This document shows positions 51,649-63,570 of a stretch of 64,000 bases of DNA, one piece after another. Where the stretch lies: positions 124,001 to 188,000 of the forward strand of contig NZ_BOMY01000034.1 of assembly GCF_016862435.1 (NCBI RefSeq), read 5' to 3'. The notes beneath the pieces were generated by a model, which worked only from the letters and a program-made list of their open reading frames with translations, was not told where the DNA came from and searched no databases. Position numbers and translations under genes: made by a program. How positions within the stretch are numbered: position 1 is the stretch's first letter; each line of letters opens with the position of its first letter. This DNA is from Paractinoplanes tereljensis (lineage in GTDB: Bacteria; Actinomycetota; Actinomycetes; Mycobacteriales; Micromonosporaceae).

Positions 51649-53895
51649 ATGGCACAAGGGCGAAACCGGCTGCTGACCGCATCGGTGTGGGGATCGTGCG
51701 CCCTGCTCGGCGCGGTCCTCGTTCAGTTCGTCACCGGATGGGGCAGCGGCTCCTCGGCCGGAGTGATCAACAACCTGGCCTACCTGCCCGCCGTCGTGCT
51801 GACCGCGGTCCTCGGGCTCCGGCTGATCCTGGCGGGCGGGCTGGACCAGCGCGAGCGCCGGGCCTGGATCCTGCTCGAGGTGTCGTTCGTCTGCCAGGTC
51901 GTGGCGCACGTGGCCTCGCTGATCCAGAAACCCGGGTACCCGGCCTTCTCCGACTACCTGTACGCGGGGGCGATCCCGTTCGTGGTGGCCGGGCTGTTGC
52001 TGCTGCCGGCCGCGCACCGCAACCGGGCCGAACGGGTCAAGCTGCTGATCGACTCGCTGATCATCGTGGCCGGGGCCTGCATGACGCTCTGGTACCTGGA
52101 GATCGGCCCGCTGCTGCAGACCCCGGGCGCCGACCCCGAGGTGATCATCTTCTCGACCGCCGTGCCGGTGCTCGACCTGCTGCTGCTCTTCGCGCTGATC
52201 ACGTTGCTGCTGCGCCGCTCGGAGACCGGTGCCGCGGTGGCCCTGCTGGGCGGGTCGATGGCCTTCAAGGTGGTCGCCGACAGCACCTACACGATCGCGT
52301 ACGTGCAGTTCGGGGTCTATTTCCGGCCCGGCGACTGGCCCTACCTGCTGTGGGCGGCCGGTGCCGTGCTGACCCTGCTCGCCGTGCACCGCCGCCTGCG
52401 CCAGAACGGCCCGGCCCCGGCCGAGCGCCCCGGTCGCGGCCGGCTCGGCTGGCTGCCGTACGGCGCGGTCGCCCTGGCCTCCGGCCTGCTGGCCTTCGTC
52501 GCCCGGGAGCAGTCGCTGTACCCGCTCGGCGGCATGATCATCGGCGCCATCGTGATCACCGCCCTGGTGATCGCCCGGCAGATGTACGCCCAGCGGGAGA
52601 ACCGCCGGCTGGCCGTCACCGACCCGCTCACCGGGCTGTCCAACCGCGCCCTGATCGCCGAGCGCCTGGCCGAGGTGACCCGGCAGCCGCTGCGCGCCGA
52701 CCGGCACAGCGCGGTCCTGCTGATCGACCTCGACCGCTTCAAGCCGATCAACGACGCGTACGGCCACGAGGCCGGCGACGCCGTGCTCAAGGCGGTCGCG
52801 GCCGCCCTGCGCGCGGTGATCCGCTCCGGCGACACGGCCGGCCGGCTCGGCGGCGACGAGTTCGCCGTCGTGCTGCCCGCCCTGCCGACCCGGGCCGCCG
52901 CCGAGGGCATCGCCCAGCGGCTGGTCGACGCGCTGCGCACGCCGGTGATCTTCGGGGACGCGCTGCTGTCCATCGAAGCGAGCATCGGCGTCGCGTTCCG
53001 GGACGAGACCACCCTCGACACCGAGCAGCTGCTCGCCCACGCCGACGCCGCCATGTACGCGGTGAAGCGCTCCGGCCGCGGCCACTTCCGGGTCTACACC
53101 CCGGAGCTGGACACCCGCGCCCGCGACGCCGAACTGCGCCGGGCGGTGGCCGGCGACGAACTGGTCGTGCACTTCCAGCCGGTGGTCTCGCTGACCGGCG
53201 GCGGGGGCATGTCGGTCGAGGCGCTGGTGCGCTGGAACCACCCGACCCGCGGCCTGCTGATGCCGGGCGCGTTCATCGACCTGGCCGAGGAGACCGGCGC
53301 GGTGATCCCGATCGGCGAGTGGGTGCTGCGCGACGCGTGCCGGCAGGTCGCCGGGTGGCGGGCGGCGAACCCGGCCGCCGAGTCGGTGTGGCTGAACGTC
53401 AACCTCTCGGCCCGGCAGGTCACCCAGCCGGCCCTGGTCGAGACCATCCGGGAGATCCTGGCCGAGACCGGCTTCCCCGCCGACCGCCTCGTCCTGGAGC
53501 TGACCGAGAGCGTGATCCTGCAGCCCGACGAGCAGACCGTGGCCCGGCTGAACACGCTGCGGGAGATGGGCATCGGCATCTCGGTCGACGACTTCGGCAC
53601 CGGCTATGCCGCGCTGAGCTACCTGCGGTCACTGCCGGTCACCGTGCTGAAGATCGACCGCTCGTTCGTCACCGGCATCGACACCGATCCCGACACGTAC
53701 GCCGTGGCCGAGGCCATCGTGCGGCTGGCCCAGGCCTACAAGCTGCACGTGGTGGCCGAGGGCATCGAGACCGCCGAGCAGGCCCGCTGCCTGGTCGAGA
53801 TGGGCTGCGGCTACGGCCAGGGTTACCACTTCGCCCGCCCGATGCCCGGCCCGGCCTTGGCCGAGCTGCTGGAATCGCGCCGCGTCCTGAGCTGA
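51649..53895 (+). CDS. Membrane GGDEF-EAL protein (cyclic di-GMP turnover)
   Basis: 748 aa. About nine N-terminal hydrophobic segments (10-310), a GGDEF domain (TDPLTGLSNR ... LGGDEF at about 400-405) and an EAL domain (VEALVRWNHP, ELTESVILQ, DDFGTGYAALSYL, KIDRSFV, AEGIET). Both active sites look intact. Similar in order and length to the protein at 5.3-7.6 kb but clearly divergent in the sensor. Next to a Stealth polysaccharide enzyme; control of surface polymer by c-di-GMP is only a suggestion. Confidence 0.95.
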   Translation: MAQGRNRLLTASVWGSCALLGAVLVQFVTGWGSGSSAGVINNLAYLPAVVLTAVLGLRLILAGGLDQRERRAWILLEVSFVCQVVAHVASLIQKPGYPAFSDYLYAGAIPFVVAGLLLLPAAHRNRAERVKLLIDSLIIVAGACMTLWYLEIGPLLQTPGADPEVIIFSTAVPVLDLLLLFALITLLLRRSETGAAVALLGGSMAFKVVADSTYTIAYVQFGVYFRPGDWPYLLWAAGAVLTLLAVHRRLRQNGPAPAERPGRGRLGWLPYGAVALASGLLAFVAREQSLYPLGGMIIGAIVITALVIARQMYAQRENRRLAVTDPLTGLSNRALIAERLAEVTRQPLRADRHSAVLLIDLDRFKPINDAYGHEAGDAVLKAVAAALRAVIRSGDTAGRLGGDEFAVVLPALPTRAAAEGIAQRLVDALRTPVIFGDALLSIEASIGVAFRDETTLDTEQLLAHADAAMYAVKRSGRGHFRVYTPELDTRARDAELRRAVAGDELVVHFQPVVSLTGGGGMSVEALVRWNHPTRGLLMPGAFIDLAEETGAVIPIGEWVLRDACRQVAGWRAANPAAESVWLNVNLSARQVTQPALVETIREILAETGFPADRLVLELTESVILQPDEQTVARLNTLREMGIGISVDDFGTGYAALSYLRSLPVTVLKIDRSFVTGIDTDPDTYAVAEAIVRLAQAYKLHVVAEGIETAEQARCLVEMGCGYGQGYHFARPMPGPALAELLESRRVLS

Positions 53896-53947
53896 TCATG
53901 GCGTAACCACAGGTCAAACATAGAAGTGCTCATTACGTTCCGGCGCT

Positions 53948-55804
53948 GTGATCGCCGTCCGGATGTACCGCATCCTCCCCAAGCGCTATCGGCTGCGGCT
54001 GATCCAGCTGCTGCCGCCGCACCGGCAGCTGTGGCTGGTCCGGCAGCTCACCCGGCAACGGTCGCTGCCGCGCCCGGCCGCGGCGGGGGCGCTGATCCGC
54101 GTACGGGATGGGGGTCGTGCTGTTCTGGCCCTGGTGGTGACCGAGATGACCGCGGCCCGGGCCTGGCAGCAGAACCTCGACGCGGTGACCACCGTGCTCG
54201 ACCGGGAGGGCGTCGACCACTTCTGTGTCCGCCCGGTCGACGACGCGCACAGCGTGGTGGCGGTGCACCGCCGGGACCGGGCCCGCACGCTGGACGCCCT
54301 CCGGTCGGCCGCCGAACTGGCCGGGGCGCGGATCCGCACCGGGCGGATCACCGACGCCGGGTTCCGGGCCGGCCGGGCCGCACGGACCGGCGTGCAGGTC
54401 TTCTTCCCGTTCACCGACCCGCGCGGCACCACCGTCCTGGGTAGCGGGTCGGCCTGCGAGATCGAGTTCTGGCAGGAGCTGCCGGGCGAGGACGGCGCCC
54501 CGGCGATGCTCGTCGGCCCGCGCCGCAACCGGGTCGCCGCCGCCCTGCCGGTGGACGGCCCGTCGGTCCGGGTCGGCGCCGCCACGATCAACCGGATGCT
54601 GCCCGCGACCGGCGACGAACCCCGTTACCGGACCCGGGCCGAGTTCGCCGACGCCGCCCCCGACGACGTCCGCTTCCCGATCGACGCGGTCTTCACCTGG
54701 GTCGACGGCGACGATCCGGACTGGCTCGACCGCAAGAACGCGACCCTGGCCGCGATCGGCGCGCAGCAGATCAACGCGATCGCGGCCAACCAGTCCCGGT
54801 TCACCAGCCGCGACGAACTCAAGTACGCGCTGCGCTCGATCGTCGCCTTCGCACCCTGGATCCGGCGGATCCACGTGGTCACCGACGACCAGATCCCGCC
54901 GTGGCTGGACGACTCGCACCCCGGGCTGACCGTGATCAGTCACCGGGACCTGTTCGCCGGCACCGGCTCGCTGCCGACGTTCAACTCGCACGCGATCGAG
55001 TCCCGGCTGCACCTGATCCCCGGGCTGGCCGAGCACTTCATCTACTTCAACGACGACATGTTCCTCGGCCGGCCGGTGCCGCCGACCGCGTTCTTCCACG
55101 CCAACGGGATCGCCAAATTCTTCCTCTCGTCGGCCCAATTGGAGGCCGGCCCGGCGACCGCCTTCGACGCGCCGGTCACCGCGGCCGGCAAGAACAACCG
55201 GCAGCATGTCCTGGACCGGTTCGGCCGGGGCATCACGCAGAAGATGCAGCACGTGCCGTACCCGTTGCAGCGCAGCGTCCTCGAAGAGATCGAACGGACC
55301 ATCCCGGATGAGGTGCTGCACACCGCGCAGCACCCGTTCCGGCACCCCGAGGACCTGTCCATCCCGTCGTCACTGCAGCACTACTGGGCCTATCTGACCG
55401 GCCGGGCGGTACCCGGCAGCATCAAATACACGTACGCCGATCTCGCCCATCCCTCCACGCCGGCCCGGCTGGCGTTCCTGCTGGCCCGGCGGGCCACCGA
55501 CGTCTTCTGCCTGAACGACACCGACTCGGCGGTGGTCGCTCAGGCCGAGCAGCTCGCCATCATGGCCGACTTCCTGCCCCGCTACTTCCCGTTCCGCTCA
55601 CCCTTCGAGCTGCCCGACGACGTGACCGCCGAGCGGTCCGCGCTCAGCGCCACCCAGCTGGGCCTCGGCGCCCAGCCATGCCCGCACCGCGGCGGCGGTG
55701 GTCCGGGCGTGGACGTTGAGCATGCTGAAGTGGTCGCCGGGAACCTCGATCCGGGTGTGCGGCACCGATCGGGCCGCCCGCCATCCGGTGGGCAGGCCAG
55801 GTAG
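53948..55804 (+). CDS. Stealth-family sugar-phosphate transferase
   Basis: 618 aa. Stealth conserved regions in order: CR1 [19 protein letters not shown] (about 244), CR2 [20 protein letters not shown] with [16 protein letters not shown]3 [32 protein letters not shown]4 near [17 protein letters not shown]. The family transfers hexose-1-phosphate to build phosphodiester-linked polysaccharides, as in capsule synthesis. Core similarity ends by about residue 555. The remaining roughly 60 residues are antisense to the PKS thioesterase, an overlap of 207 bp, so the natural stop may have been lost. Confidence 0.92.
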   Translation: MIAVRMYRILPKRYRLRLIQLLPPHRQLWLVRQLTRQRSLPRPAAAGALIRVRDGGRAVLALVVTEMTAARAWQQNLDAVTTVLDREGVDHFCVRPVDDAHSVVAVHRRDRARTLDALRSAAELAGARIRTGRITDAGFRAGRAARTGVQVFFPFTDPRGTTVLGSGSACEIEFWQELPGEDGAPAMLVGPRRNRVAAALPVDGPSVRVGAATINRMLPATGDEPRYRTRAEFADAAPDDVRFPIDAVFTWVDGDDPDWLDRKNATLAAIGAQQINAIAANQSRFTSRDELKYALRSIVAFAPWIRRIHVVTDDQIPPWLDDSHPGLTVISHRDLFAGTGSLPTFNSHAIESRLHLIPGLAEHFIYFNDDMFLGRPVPPTAFFHANGIAKFFLSSAQLEAGPATAFDAPVTAAGKNNRQHVLDRFGRGITQKMQHVPYPLQRSVLEEIERTIPDEVLHTAQHPFRHPEDLSIPSSLQHYWAYLTGRAVPGSIKYTYADLAHPSTPARLAFLLARRATDVFCLNDTDSAVVAQAEQLAIMADFLPRYFPFRSPFELPDDVTAERSALSATQLGLGAQPCPHRGGGGPGVDVEHAEVVAGNLDPGVRHRSGRPPSGGQAR

Positions 55805-58800
55805 CAGGTCGGCCGCCGCCACCAGCAGGCTCGGCGTGGTCAGCGGCCGGGGCCGCCAGTCGAAGAGCAGCCGGATGTAGGTGCCGGCGGCCAGCATCAG
55901 GGTTCGCTCGGCCTCCGGGCTCAGCCGGGCCCGCATCCGGGTCAGGCCGGTCGCCACCAGGGTGGCCCGCAGGTTGTCGTGGCCGTCGTGGTCGTTCTCG
56001 TAGGTGTCGAGCAGCACAAGGGCCGCCGCCGGGTTTCCGGCGCCCTCCAGGTGCTCCGCGACCAGGTGCGCCAGATGGCCGCCGCTGGACCTTCCGACCA
56101 GGACGAACGGCCGCCCCTCGGCCGCCCGGAGGGCTCCCTCGGCCAGCGAGGCGGTGACCGACGCCAGCGAGGAAGGCCGAGAGACCAAAGATTCAAAACC
56201 CGGCAGCGGTACGACGGTGACAGCACCGCCGGCAGCCCGAGCGAACGCCTGGAACTCAAGATGCGGAAACGGCCCGTACGAGGGCAGGCACACGAGCACC
56301 GGTCCGTCGTCGGCCTCAGCCAGGCGCACCGGAGCGGGCACCCCGCCGTCGTCCTCCCCCAGCGGCGCGGCCGATGCGCTGATCAGCAGATTCACCGCCA
56401 GCTCAGGCCGCCCCGCCCCGAGAATCGCGTGGAACAGTGCCGGCACTCCCGCCGCCACATCGCCGGCCACCCCGGCAGTCGAGGCCGTCGCGGCTGGGGC
56501 GGGTGCCCGGTTGTGTTCTTCGGCGATCCAGCGGGCCAGGGCGGCCGGAGTGGGATGGTCGAAGACCACGGTGGCCGGCATGGCTATCCCGGTCGCGGCC
56601 ACCAGGCGGGTGCGCAGCTGGATCGAGCCGACCGAGTCCAGGCCCTGGTCGGTGAAGGCGGCGCCGAGGTCCACCGGGGACGCGTCCGGATAGCCCAGCT
56701 CGCCGGCCACCTCGGTGCGGATAAGCGTCTCGGCCGCGGTCACCAGTTCAGCCCCGGTCAGGCCGGCCAGGACCTCGGGCTGCCCGGTCGCCACCGGCTC
56801 CGCGGTGGTGACCGGGCGCGAGCTGCCCGGCGGCAGCGGGGCGACCACCGGTTCGGCGGCCCGCAGCGCCGCGTCGAAGGCGGCCGTGATCTCGGCCGGG
56901 GTCAGCGGACGCAGCCGGGAGCGGTTGGTCACCGGCATGCCGCCGTCCAGGTCGAGCGGGCCCCAGGCCACCGACCGGCCCGGCTGACCGGCATCGTGGC
57001 GGCGCCGGGCCAGGTCGTCCAGGAAGGCGTTGCCGGCCGCATACGGGCCCTGGCCCGGGTTGCCGAGCAGCCCGGACGCCGAGGAGAACAGCACGAACGC
57101 GGCCAGGTCCCGGGTCAGCTCATGCAGATGCCAGGCGGCGTCGACCTTGGGCCGCAGCACGTCGTCGACCCGATCCCGGGTAAGTCCCTCGAGGGTGCCG
57201 TCGCTGAGCACCCCGGCGGTGTGCACCACCGCGCTGACCGGCGGATCGGCCTTGGCCAGCAGATCGGCAACGTCGGAGCGTTCCGAGACGTCGGCGGCGA
57301 CGATGGTGACGGCGTCGCCGAGGTCAGCGCGCAGGCCCGCCGCCCGCGGCGCCCGGTCGCCCTGCCGGCTGACCAGCAGCAGGTGCCGCACCCCATAGGC
57401 GGCAACGAGATGCCGAGCGATCAGCCCAGCCAGCGCCCCGGTGCCACCGGTGATCAACACAGTCCCGGACCCGAACGAAATACCGTCCGCCTCGCCCGCA
57501 CCCGGCCGAACGCCGGACCCCGCGCGGGGTTCCGCGATGGCAGCGCGGACGAGCCGGGGCACGCCGACCATGCCTCTGCGGAGGCCAGCCTCGGCTTCGG
57601 TGGCGGCGACCCGGATCGCGCCGGGCAGCGCGCGCAGCGACTCGGCGGTGCCGTCGTGGGCGACCAGGCCCACCCGGCCGGGATATTCGGCGGCAGCGAC
57701 CCGCACCAGCCCGGCCACGGCCGCCGACCGGGTGGTGATGACCAGGCGGGCCGGGCCGGGCAGGCGCCCGCGCAGGGCGAGAACCGCGTTCCACACCTGG
57801 TCGCGCACGTCGGCCGGGCCGGCCGGGTCGATGGTGTCGAGGTCGAGCACAACCGGGGCCGGGCCGTCGGCTGGGATCGGGACCGGGACCAACGCCGGGG
57901 TGAGCAGGGCGCGGGGCACTGCACGCAGGGTCAGCGACTCGATCTCCAGCAGTGGGGTGCCGTCCTCGGTGGACAGCTGCACCGCGAGCCGGTCGCGGCG
58001 GGCCGGGTCGCGGGTGAGCCGGACGCGGGCCCGCGTGGCGTCGCCGGCCCAGCGGCGGACGCCGGTGAAGACGAACGGCAGGCGTGGTTCTCGCGCGGCC
58101 GCCTCGAACAGCCGCGCGGGATGCAGTGCGGCGTCGGTCAGCGCGGCGTGCAGGTCGGTGCCGGCGCCGGCCGCGGAGACCGGCAGGCGCAGTTCGGCGT
58201 ACATGGTGTCGCCAGAACGCCAGGCGGCGGTGACCCCGCGGAAGGCGGGACCGTAGTCGCCGCCGGCGTACAGGTCGCCGAGGTCGGCCGGTTCCGCGTC
58301 CGGCGGCGGCCAGGTGCGCACCCACGGCCACGGCGACGGTGCGGCGGAATCCGGGCGGCAGGTGCCGGTGGCGTGCCGCGTCCAGGCGCCGGACCGTCCG
58401 GCCTGGATCTCCAGGCTGCGGGCGCCGTCGGCGGCCGGCTCGCCGAGCAGCACGCGCAGCTCGACCGCGTCGTCGTCGGGCAGTTCCAGGGGGCGCTCGG
58501 CGACGAGTTCCGCGACGACCGGCACCCCGGCCTGCTCGCCGGCGGTCACCGCCAGCTCGGCCAGCAGCGTGCCCGGCACCAGCGGGGTGCCGCCCAGCGC
58601 GTGATCGCGCAGCCAGGGATGGGTGCGCAGGGACAGCCGGCCGGTGTCCGAGGTCAGGATCCGGGGCGCGCGGACGGTGTCGGTGAGCCAGAACCGGCGG
58701 CGCTGGAACGGGTAGGTGGGCAGGGCGGCGGCCCGCCTCGGGTCGCCGTGGCCGAGCACCGCCGGCCGGTCCAGGTGGACGCCGGCCGCCCACAGCCGGG

Positions 58801-61800
58801 CGGCGGTGTCGTCGGACATCGGCACGGCGTGGCCGGGGACCAGGTGGGTCAGCGTGGGACGGGGGCCCAGCTCGACGGTGATCCCGGTCAGCGTGCCGGC
58901 CGCGGCGGCGAACCGCACCGGCTCGCGGACCTGCCGCACCCAGTAGCCGGCGTCGCGCAGGTCGTCGCCGGTGGCCGGGCGGCCGGTCAGGGTGGAGACG
59001 ATCGGAATCGCCGGGGCCTGGTAGGTCAGCGAACGGGCGACCTCGGCGAACTCCGCGAGCATCGGCTCCATCCGTACCGAATGGAAAGCGTGACTGACTC
59101 GCAGCGCGGTGGTCCGGTAGCCGCGGTCGCGCAGCGTCGCGGCGATGGCCGCGACGGCGTCCTCGTCGCCGGAGAGGGTGATCGACCGGGGGCCGTTGAC
59201 CGCGGCCAGGCCGGCCCGCGAACCCAGCAGCGGCCGCACCTCGTCCTCGGCGGCGTCTACGGCGACCATGGCGCCGCCCGGCGGCAGCGCGCCCATCAGC
59301 CGGGCCCGCGCGGCGACCAGGCGGACCGCGTCGGGCAGCGCGAGGATCCCGGCGACGTGCGCGGCGGCCAGCTCGCCGACCGAGTGTCCGACCAGGACGC
59401 CGGGGCGGACACCCCAGGACCGCAGCAGGCGGTACGCAGCCACGCCGAACGCGAACAGCACCGGCTGGGCGTTCTCGGTGCGGTCGAGATCGGCGCCGGC
59501 GGGTACCGCGAACTCGGCCAGCACCTCGTCGTAGGCCGACCGGAACAGCGGCGAGGTCAGCATCTCCCGCATACCCGGCCGTTGCGCGCCCTGACCGGGG
59601 AAGACGAAGGCGACCTGCCCGGCCGGGCGGCCGTCGCCGAGCACCAGGGCGGGGTGGGCCGCACCGGCGGCGAGCGCGGCCAGTCCGCCGTCGCCGAGGA
59701 TCGCGGCCCGGCGACGCTGGGCGGCCCGGGTGCCCAGCGCGGCGGCGTCCAGCGGGCCGTGCGCCAGCAGTTGCCCCGCCAGGGCGCGCAGACCCGGCTC
59801 GTCTGCCGCGGACAACAGCAAGGGCCCCGCCTCCGAGGCCTCGAAAGCCGACAGATCCAACGGCGCCTGTTCGAGGATCACGTGGGCGTTCGTGCCGGAG
59901 ATGCCGAACGAGGAGACCGCGGCCCGGCGCGGACGCCCGGTCTCCGGCCAGTCCCGGGCGGCGGTCAGCAGCGAGACGTCGCCGGCGGTCCAGTCGACCT
60001 TGTCGGTGGGCTGGTCGGCGTGCAGGGTGCGGGGCATCCGGCCGTGCCGCATCGCGGCCACCATCTTGATCACGCCGGCCACCCCGGCGGCGGCCTGGGT
60101 GTGACCGATATTGGACTTCACCGAGCCCAGCCACAGCGGCCGGCCGGCCGGCCGGTCCCGGCCGTACACGGCGAGAAGTGCCTGCGCCTCGATCGGGTCA
60201 CCGAGCGGGGTGCCGGTGCCGTGCGCCTCGGCCAGGTCGACGTCGGCCGGGGTCAGCCGGGCGTCGGCCAGAGCGGCCCGCAGCACCCGCTGCTGGGCCG
60301 GGCCGTGCGGGGCGGCGAGCCCGTTGGAGGCGCCGTCCGAACCGACCGCCGAGCCGCGCAGCAGGCCGAGCACCGGGTGGCCGTGCCGGCGGGCGTCGGA
60401 GAGCCGTTCCAGCAGGAGCAGGCCGGCTCCCTCGGCCCAGCCGGTGCCGTCGGCGCCGGTCGCGAACGCCTTGACCCGGCCGTCCGGGGCGAGTCCGCGC
60501 AGCCGGCTGAAGCCGACGAACGGGCCCGGGGTGGACATCACCGTCGCGCCGCCCGCGATGGCCAGGGCGCACTCGCCGGACCGCAGCGCCTTGGCCGCCC
60601 AGTGCAGTGCGACAAGCGACGACGAGCAGGCGGTGTCGACCGTGACGGCCGGTCCGGTGAGCCCGAACGTGTAGGCGATCCGGCCGGACGCGACACTGCC
60701 GGCCGAGCCCAGCCCCAGGTGTCCCTCCAGCTCCGCCGTCGGGTCGAGGGCCGAGCCGGCGTAGTCGCGGTACATCAGGCCGACGTACGTGCCGGTGTCG
60801 CTGCCCCGGACGGTGGCCGGGTCGATGCCGGCCCGTTCCCACAGCTCCCAGGCGGTCTCCAGGAGAAGCCGCTGCTGCGGGTCCATGGCCAGGGCCTCGG
60901 CCGGTCCGATGCCGAACGGCGCCGGGTCGAACCCGGTCGCGTCGTGCAGGAAGCCACCGTCCCGGGTGTACGTGCGGCCGGCCCGGTCCGGGTCGGGGTC
61001 GTAGAGATCGGGATCCCAGCCACGGTCGTCCGGGAAGCCGGTGATCGCGTCGGTCTCCCGGACGACCAGGTCCCACAGGTCCTCCGGCGAGCGCACCCCG
61101 CCGGGATAACGGCAGGCCATCGCGACGATCGCGATCGGATCGTCGTCGGCCCGCGATGGCTCCTCGAGCGGCGGCGCGTGCCGTATCACCTTGCCGGTGT
61201 CGGTGCGCGGGATGGCGGTGACCAGGCGGATCTCGTCGGGGGCCCGGCCGGCCGACAGGCGGCTGCGGCAGGCGGCCAGCAGCGCCACCGGATCGGCTCC
61301 CCCGGCGGCCGGCACGACGTAGCCGACGGCCACCTGCCCGAGCCGGTGATGTGGCCGGCCGGCCACCATGGCGTCGGCCACCCCGGGCAGTGCCAGCAGC
61401 ACCTTCTCGATCTCGGCCGGGTGCACGTTGGCGCCGCCGCGAATGATCAGGTCACCGGCCCGCCCGGTCAGCACCAGCAGGTCATCGTCGACCAGGCGGG
61501 CCAGGTCGCCGGTGTGGTACCAGCCGTCGGTGAGCACCTCGGCGGTGGCCTCGGGCTGGTTGTGGTAACCGCGCATGACGCCGGGCCCGCGCAGCCAGAG
61601 CTCGCCCTCGGCGCCCGGTGGCAGCGGTTCCCCGGTTCCCGGCCGGACGATCCGGGCCTCGAAGGCGGTGATCCGGCCGACCGAGCCGTCGACCGGGATC
61701 GGTCCCGGTGTCTCCAGTGCGATCGCGCCGCAGGTCTCGGTGCTGCCGTAGCTGTTCACCAGCGGAACCCCGAGCGCCCGCCGGACGCTGAGCCGCATCT

Positions 61801-62593
61801 CGGCCGGGCACGGGGCGCCGCCGGTGACGCACACCCGCAGCGACGGTACGGCCAGTCGCCGCTCGCCGAGTGTGGCCAGCAGCCGGTGGTAGGTGGTCGG
61901 CACTCCGGTCAGGACGGTCGGCGCGGTGCTCTCGACGGCGTCGATCAGCTCGGCGTCCGACGGATGGTCCAGGATCGTCGCGGTCGCCCCGGTGACCAGC
62001 ACCCCCAGCAGGCAGCGGGCGTGGCCGAGCGCGTGGTGCAGCGGAAGCGGCCAGAGCAGGCGGTCGTCCTCCCCGACGCCGAGCACGGTCATCACCCGGA
62101 CCACCGTGTCCAGCCAGCGGGCCTGGCTCGACACCACTCCCTTCGGCCGGCCGGTGCTGCCCGAGGTGTAGTGGATCCAGGCGTCCTCGTCCGGGCCGAG
62201 GTCGTCGCGCGCGGGCCCGTCACCGGCGGTGAGGACTGGGTCGATGTCGGTCACCACCAGCCGGGGCCGGCAGTCGTCCACGAAGGCGGCGAGCTCGGCG
62301 GTCGACGACCGCGGGTTGACCGGCACGCCGATCCCGGCCGCCCGCACCACCCCGAGCACCGCGACCACCGCGTCGAGCCCGGCCGGCAGGTTCACCAGGA
62401 CCGGGTCGCCGCGCTCCACCCCGAGGGCGGCCAGGCCGGCCGCGAACCGCCGGGTCCGTTCCTCCAGCTCGGCGAAGGTGAGCTGCCGCCCACCGGCCAC
62501 GAACGCGGGGTGGGCGGGCCGCTCGTCGGCGTGCCGGCGCAGAAGTTCGACAATGGACGTATGCACGGGGGACACGATGGCAGATCGACGCAC
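55598..62593 (-). CDS. Type I polyketide synthase, AL-KS-AT-DH-KR-ACP-TE
   Basis: 2331 aa. Acyl ligase (about 10-475: [11 protein letters not shown] near 140, [11 protein letters not shown], lysine of TGKVIRH near 466). KS (about 483-905: Cys about 656 in [30 protein letters not shown]). AT (GHSVGE near 1070; HAFH near 1168, malonyl type). DH ([10 protein letters not shown] near 1331; DAALHP). KR (GGTGALAG near 1720; YAAGN near 1852; LSD in the B-type position). ACP (DQGLDSVGS near 1988). TE (GRSSGGH near 2167; GDHFSML). No ER, and no carrier protein between ligase and KS. GTG start at 62593 with GGAG upstream. It should load an acid, extend with malonyl-CoA to the enoyl level and release by TE. 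Confidence 0.95.
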   Translation of the reverse strand: MRRSAIVSPVHTSIVELLRRHADERPAHPAFVAGGRQLTFAELEERTRRFAAGLAALGVERGDPVLVNLPAGLDAVVAVLGVVRAAGIGVPVNPRSSTAELAAFVDDCRPRLVVTDIDPVLTAGDGPARDDLGPDEDAWIHYTSGSTGRPKGVVSSQARWLDTVVRVMTVLGVGEDDRLLWPLPLHHALGHARCLLGVLVTGATATILDHPSDAELIDAVESTAPTVLTGVPTTYHRLLATLGERRLAVPSLRVCVTGGAPCPAEMRLSVRRALGVPLVNSYGSTETCGAIALETPGPIPVDGSVGRITAFEARIVRPGTGEPLPPGAEGELWLRGPGVMRGYHNQPEATAEVLTDGWYHTGDLARLVDDDLLVLTGRAGDLIIRGGANVHPAEIEKVLLALPGVADAMVAGRPHHRLGQVAVGYVVPAAGGADPVALLAACRSRLSAGRAPDEIRLVTAIPRTDTGKVIRHAPPLEEPSRADDDPIAIVAMACRYPGGVRSPEDLWDLVVRETDAITGFPDDRGWDPDLYDPDPDRAGRTYTRDGGFLHDATGFDPAPFGIGPAEALAMDPQQRLLLETAWELWERAGIDPATVRGSDTGTYVGLMYRDYAGSALDPTAELEGHLGLGSAGSVASGRIAYTFGLTGPAVTVDTACSSSLVALHWAAKALRSGECALAIAGGATVMSTPGPFVGFSRLRGLAPDGRVKAFATGADGTGWAEGAGLLLLERLSDARRHGHPVLGLLRGSAVGSDGASNGLAAPHGPAQQRVLRAALADARLTPADVDLAEAHGTGTPLGDPIEAQALLAVYGRDRPAGRPLWLGSVKSNIGHTQAAAGVAGVIKMVAAMRHGRMPRTLHADQPTDKVDWTAGDVSLLTAARDWPETGRPRRAAVSSFGISGTNAHVILEQAPLDLSAFEASEAGPLLLSAADEPGLRALAGQLLAHGPLDAAALGTRAAQRRRAAILGDGGLAALAAGAAHPALVLGDGRPAGQVAFVFPGQGAQRPGMREMLTSPLFRSAYDEVLAEFAVPAGADLDRTENAQPVLFAFGVAAYRLLRSWGVRPGVLVGHSVGELAAAHVAGILALPDAVRLVAARARLMGALPPGGAMVAVDAAEDEVRPLLGSRAGLAAVNGPRSITLSGDEDAVAAIAATLRDRGYRTTALRVSHAFHSVRMEPMLAEFAEVARSLTYQAPAIPIVSTLTGRPATGDDLRDAGYWVRQVREPVRFAAAAGTLTGITVELGPRPTLTHLVPGHAVPMSDDTAARLWAAGVHLDRPAVLGHGDPRRAAALPTYPFQRRRFWLTDTVRAPRILTSDTGRLSLRTHPWLRDHALGGTPLVPGTLLAELAVTAGEQAGVPVVAELVAERPLELPDDDAVELRVLLGEPAADGARSLEIQAGRSGAWTRHATGTCRPDSAAPSPWPWVRTWPPPDAEPADLGDLYAGGDYGPAFRGVTAAWRSGDTMYAELRLPVSAAGAGTDLHAALTDAALHPARLFEAAAREPRLPFVFTGVRRWAGDATRARVRLTRDPARRDRLAVQLSTEDGTPLLEIESLTLRAVPRALLTPALVPVPIPADGPAPVVLDLDTIDPAGPADVRDQVWNAVLALRGRLPGPARLVITTRSAAVAGLVRVAAAEYPGRVGLVAHDGTAESLRALPGAIRVAATEAEAGLRRGMVGVPRLVRAAIAEPRAGSGVRPGAGEADGISFGSGTVLITGGTGALAGLIARHLVAAYGVRHLLLVSRQGDRAPRAAGLRADLGDAVTIVAADVSERSDVADLLAKADPPVSAVVHTAGVLSDGTLEGLTRDRVDDVLRPKVDAAWHLHELTRDLAAFVLFSSASGLLGNPGQGPYAAGNAFLDDLARRRHDAGQPGRSVAWGPLDLDGGMPVTNRSRLRPLTPAEITAAFDAALRAAEPVVAPLPPGSSRPVTTAEPVATGQPEVLAGLTGAELVTAAETLIRTEVAGELGYPDASPVDLGAAFTDQGLDSVGSIQLRTRLVAATGIAMPATVVFDHPTPAALARWIAEEHNRAPAPAATASTAGVAGDVAAGVPALFHAILGAGRPELAVNLLISASAAPLGEDDGGVPAPVRLAEADDGPVLVCLPSYGPFPHLEFQAFARAAGGAVTVVPLPGFESLVSRPSSLASVTASLAEGALRAAEGRPFVLVGRSSGGHLAHLVAEHLEGAGNPAAALVLLDTYENDHDGHDNLRATLVATGLTRMRARLSPEAERTLMLAAGTYIRLLFDWRPRPLTTPSLLVAAADLLPGLPTGWRAARSVPHTRIEVPGDHFSMLNVHARTTAAAVRAWLGAEAQLGGAERGPLGGHVVGQLEG

Positions 62594-62620
62594 GTGGCTC
62601 CGGGAACCGTTCCGCGCGGA

Positions 62621-62632
62621 TGAGACGTCTCA
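62621..62632. promoter_or_regulatory. Perfect 12-bp palindrome between PKS and lipoprotein
   Basis: TGAGACGTCTCA lies midway in the 68-bp gap between the divergent PKS and lipoprotein starts. It is fully symmetric and could bind a dimeric regulator of both genes. Confidence 0.45.
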
Positions 62633-62661
62633 CCCCGACAAGACGACGCTGAGGAGTGCAT

Positions 62662-63567
62662 ATGTCCGCGCGGGGGATTGTTCTGCTGGTGGTGGCGTTG
62701 CTGGCCGGTGGTTGTGCCGGGCAAGCGGCGGACGGCGGCGAATCGCCGGTCGTGCAGCCGCGCTGGGAATCCTGTGCCGCGGTCACGCCCGAGGAGGGCA
62801 CCGAGGGGCTGGCCCTGCCGAAGCTCGACGACAGCTTCGTGCCGGTCAGCGCGGTGATCTGCCGGACCGTGCCGGTGCGCCGGCCCTCGGGCGGCGAGGA
62901 CATGGTCGCGGCGGAGGACAAGGCCGGCGACATCGCCGGCCTGCTGGCCACGCTGCGGCTGCCGGACGAAAAGCCCACAAACGGCGCGTGTACGGCGGAC
63001 CTGGTGCTCGTGCCGTACCTGGTGCTGCTGGACGCCGACGGCCGGTGGATCCGTCCCGGGGTACCGGTGGACGCCTGCCGCAAGCCGCGCATCGAGTTCC
63101 GCGACGCCCTCGGCCAGCTGAAGACCGAACGGGTGTCCGGCCGGGTGGTCCTCGAGCTCGAGTCGGACGAGGCGGCCGCCAGCGGGTGCGGCCAGGCTTG
63201 GGCCGACATGGTGTGGGTGATCGGCGAGAACGGCGGTGGCAACGCCTCCCTGGCACCGCTCGCGCCCGAGAACGCCGAGGTTCGCCGCTGCGTCTACCGA
63301 GTGCCGGCCAAAGAACAGGGCGGCGCGAAACCGGCCGGCGAGTTCGAGACGGGCGGCAAGCTGCCGGCCGGGACGTGGGCCGCGGTGCGGCGTGAACTCA
63401 CCAACGCCGCGCCAGCCGGCCGGTGCACGACGCCGGCCAGCCGGTTCGCCGTGCTGACCACCCCGGCCGGAGAGGTCTACGTGGAGGGCGACGGCTGCCG
63501 CCGCGCACTGCTCGGCGAGACCGCCCTGCGGACGGCCACGCCGGCCCTCGAAAAGCTGCTGTTCTGA
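62662..63567 (+). CDS. Secreted lipoprotein, unknown function
   Basis: 301 aa from ATG 62662 (GAGGAG six bases upstream). Lipobox in LLAGGCAG. The mature part has seven or more cysteines in separated positions (SCAAV, VICRTV, GACTAD, DACRKP, SGCGQA, RRCVYR, GRCTTP, DGCRRA), suggesting a disulfide-rich fold; no domain is named. Divergent from the PKS. Confidence 0.82.
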   Translation: MSARGIVLLVVALLAGGCAGQAADGGESPVVQPRWESCAAVTPEEGTEGLALPKLDDSFVPVSAVICRTVPVRRPSGGEDMVAAEDKAGDIAGLLATLRLPDEKPTNGACTADLVLVPYLVLLDADGRWIRPGVPVDACRKPRIEFRDALGQLKTERVSGRVVLELESDEAAASGCGQAWADMVWVIGENGGGNASLAPLAPENAEVRRCVYRVPAKEQGGAKPAGEFETGGKLPAGTWAAVRRELTNAAPAGRCTTPASRFAVLTTPAGEVYVEGDGCRRALLGETALRTATPALEKLLF

Positions 63568-63570
63568 GCC

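Noticed and set aside
55979-62623. A 2214-codon open frame antisense to the PKS
   Set aside because: It lies fully opposite a protein with complete PKS motifs. Its composition (Arg, Gly, Gln, His-rich, no domain) is what GC-rich antisense frames give.
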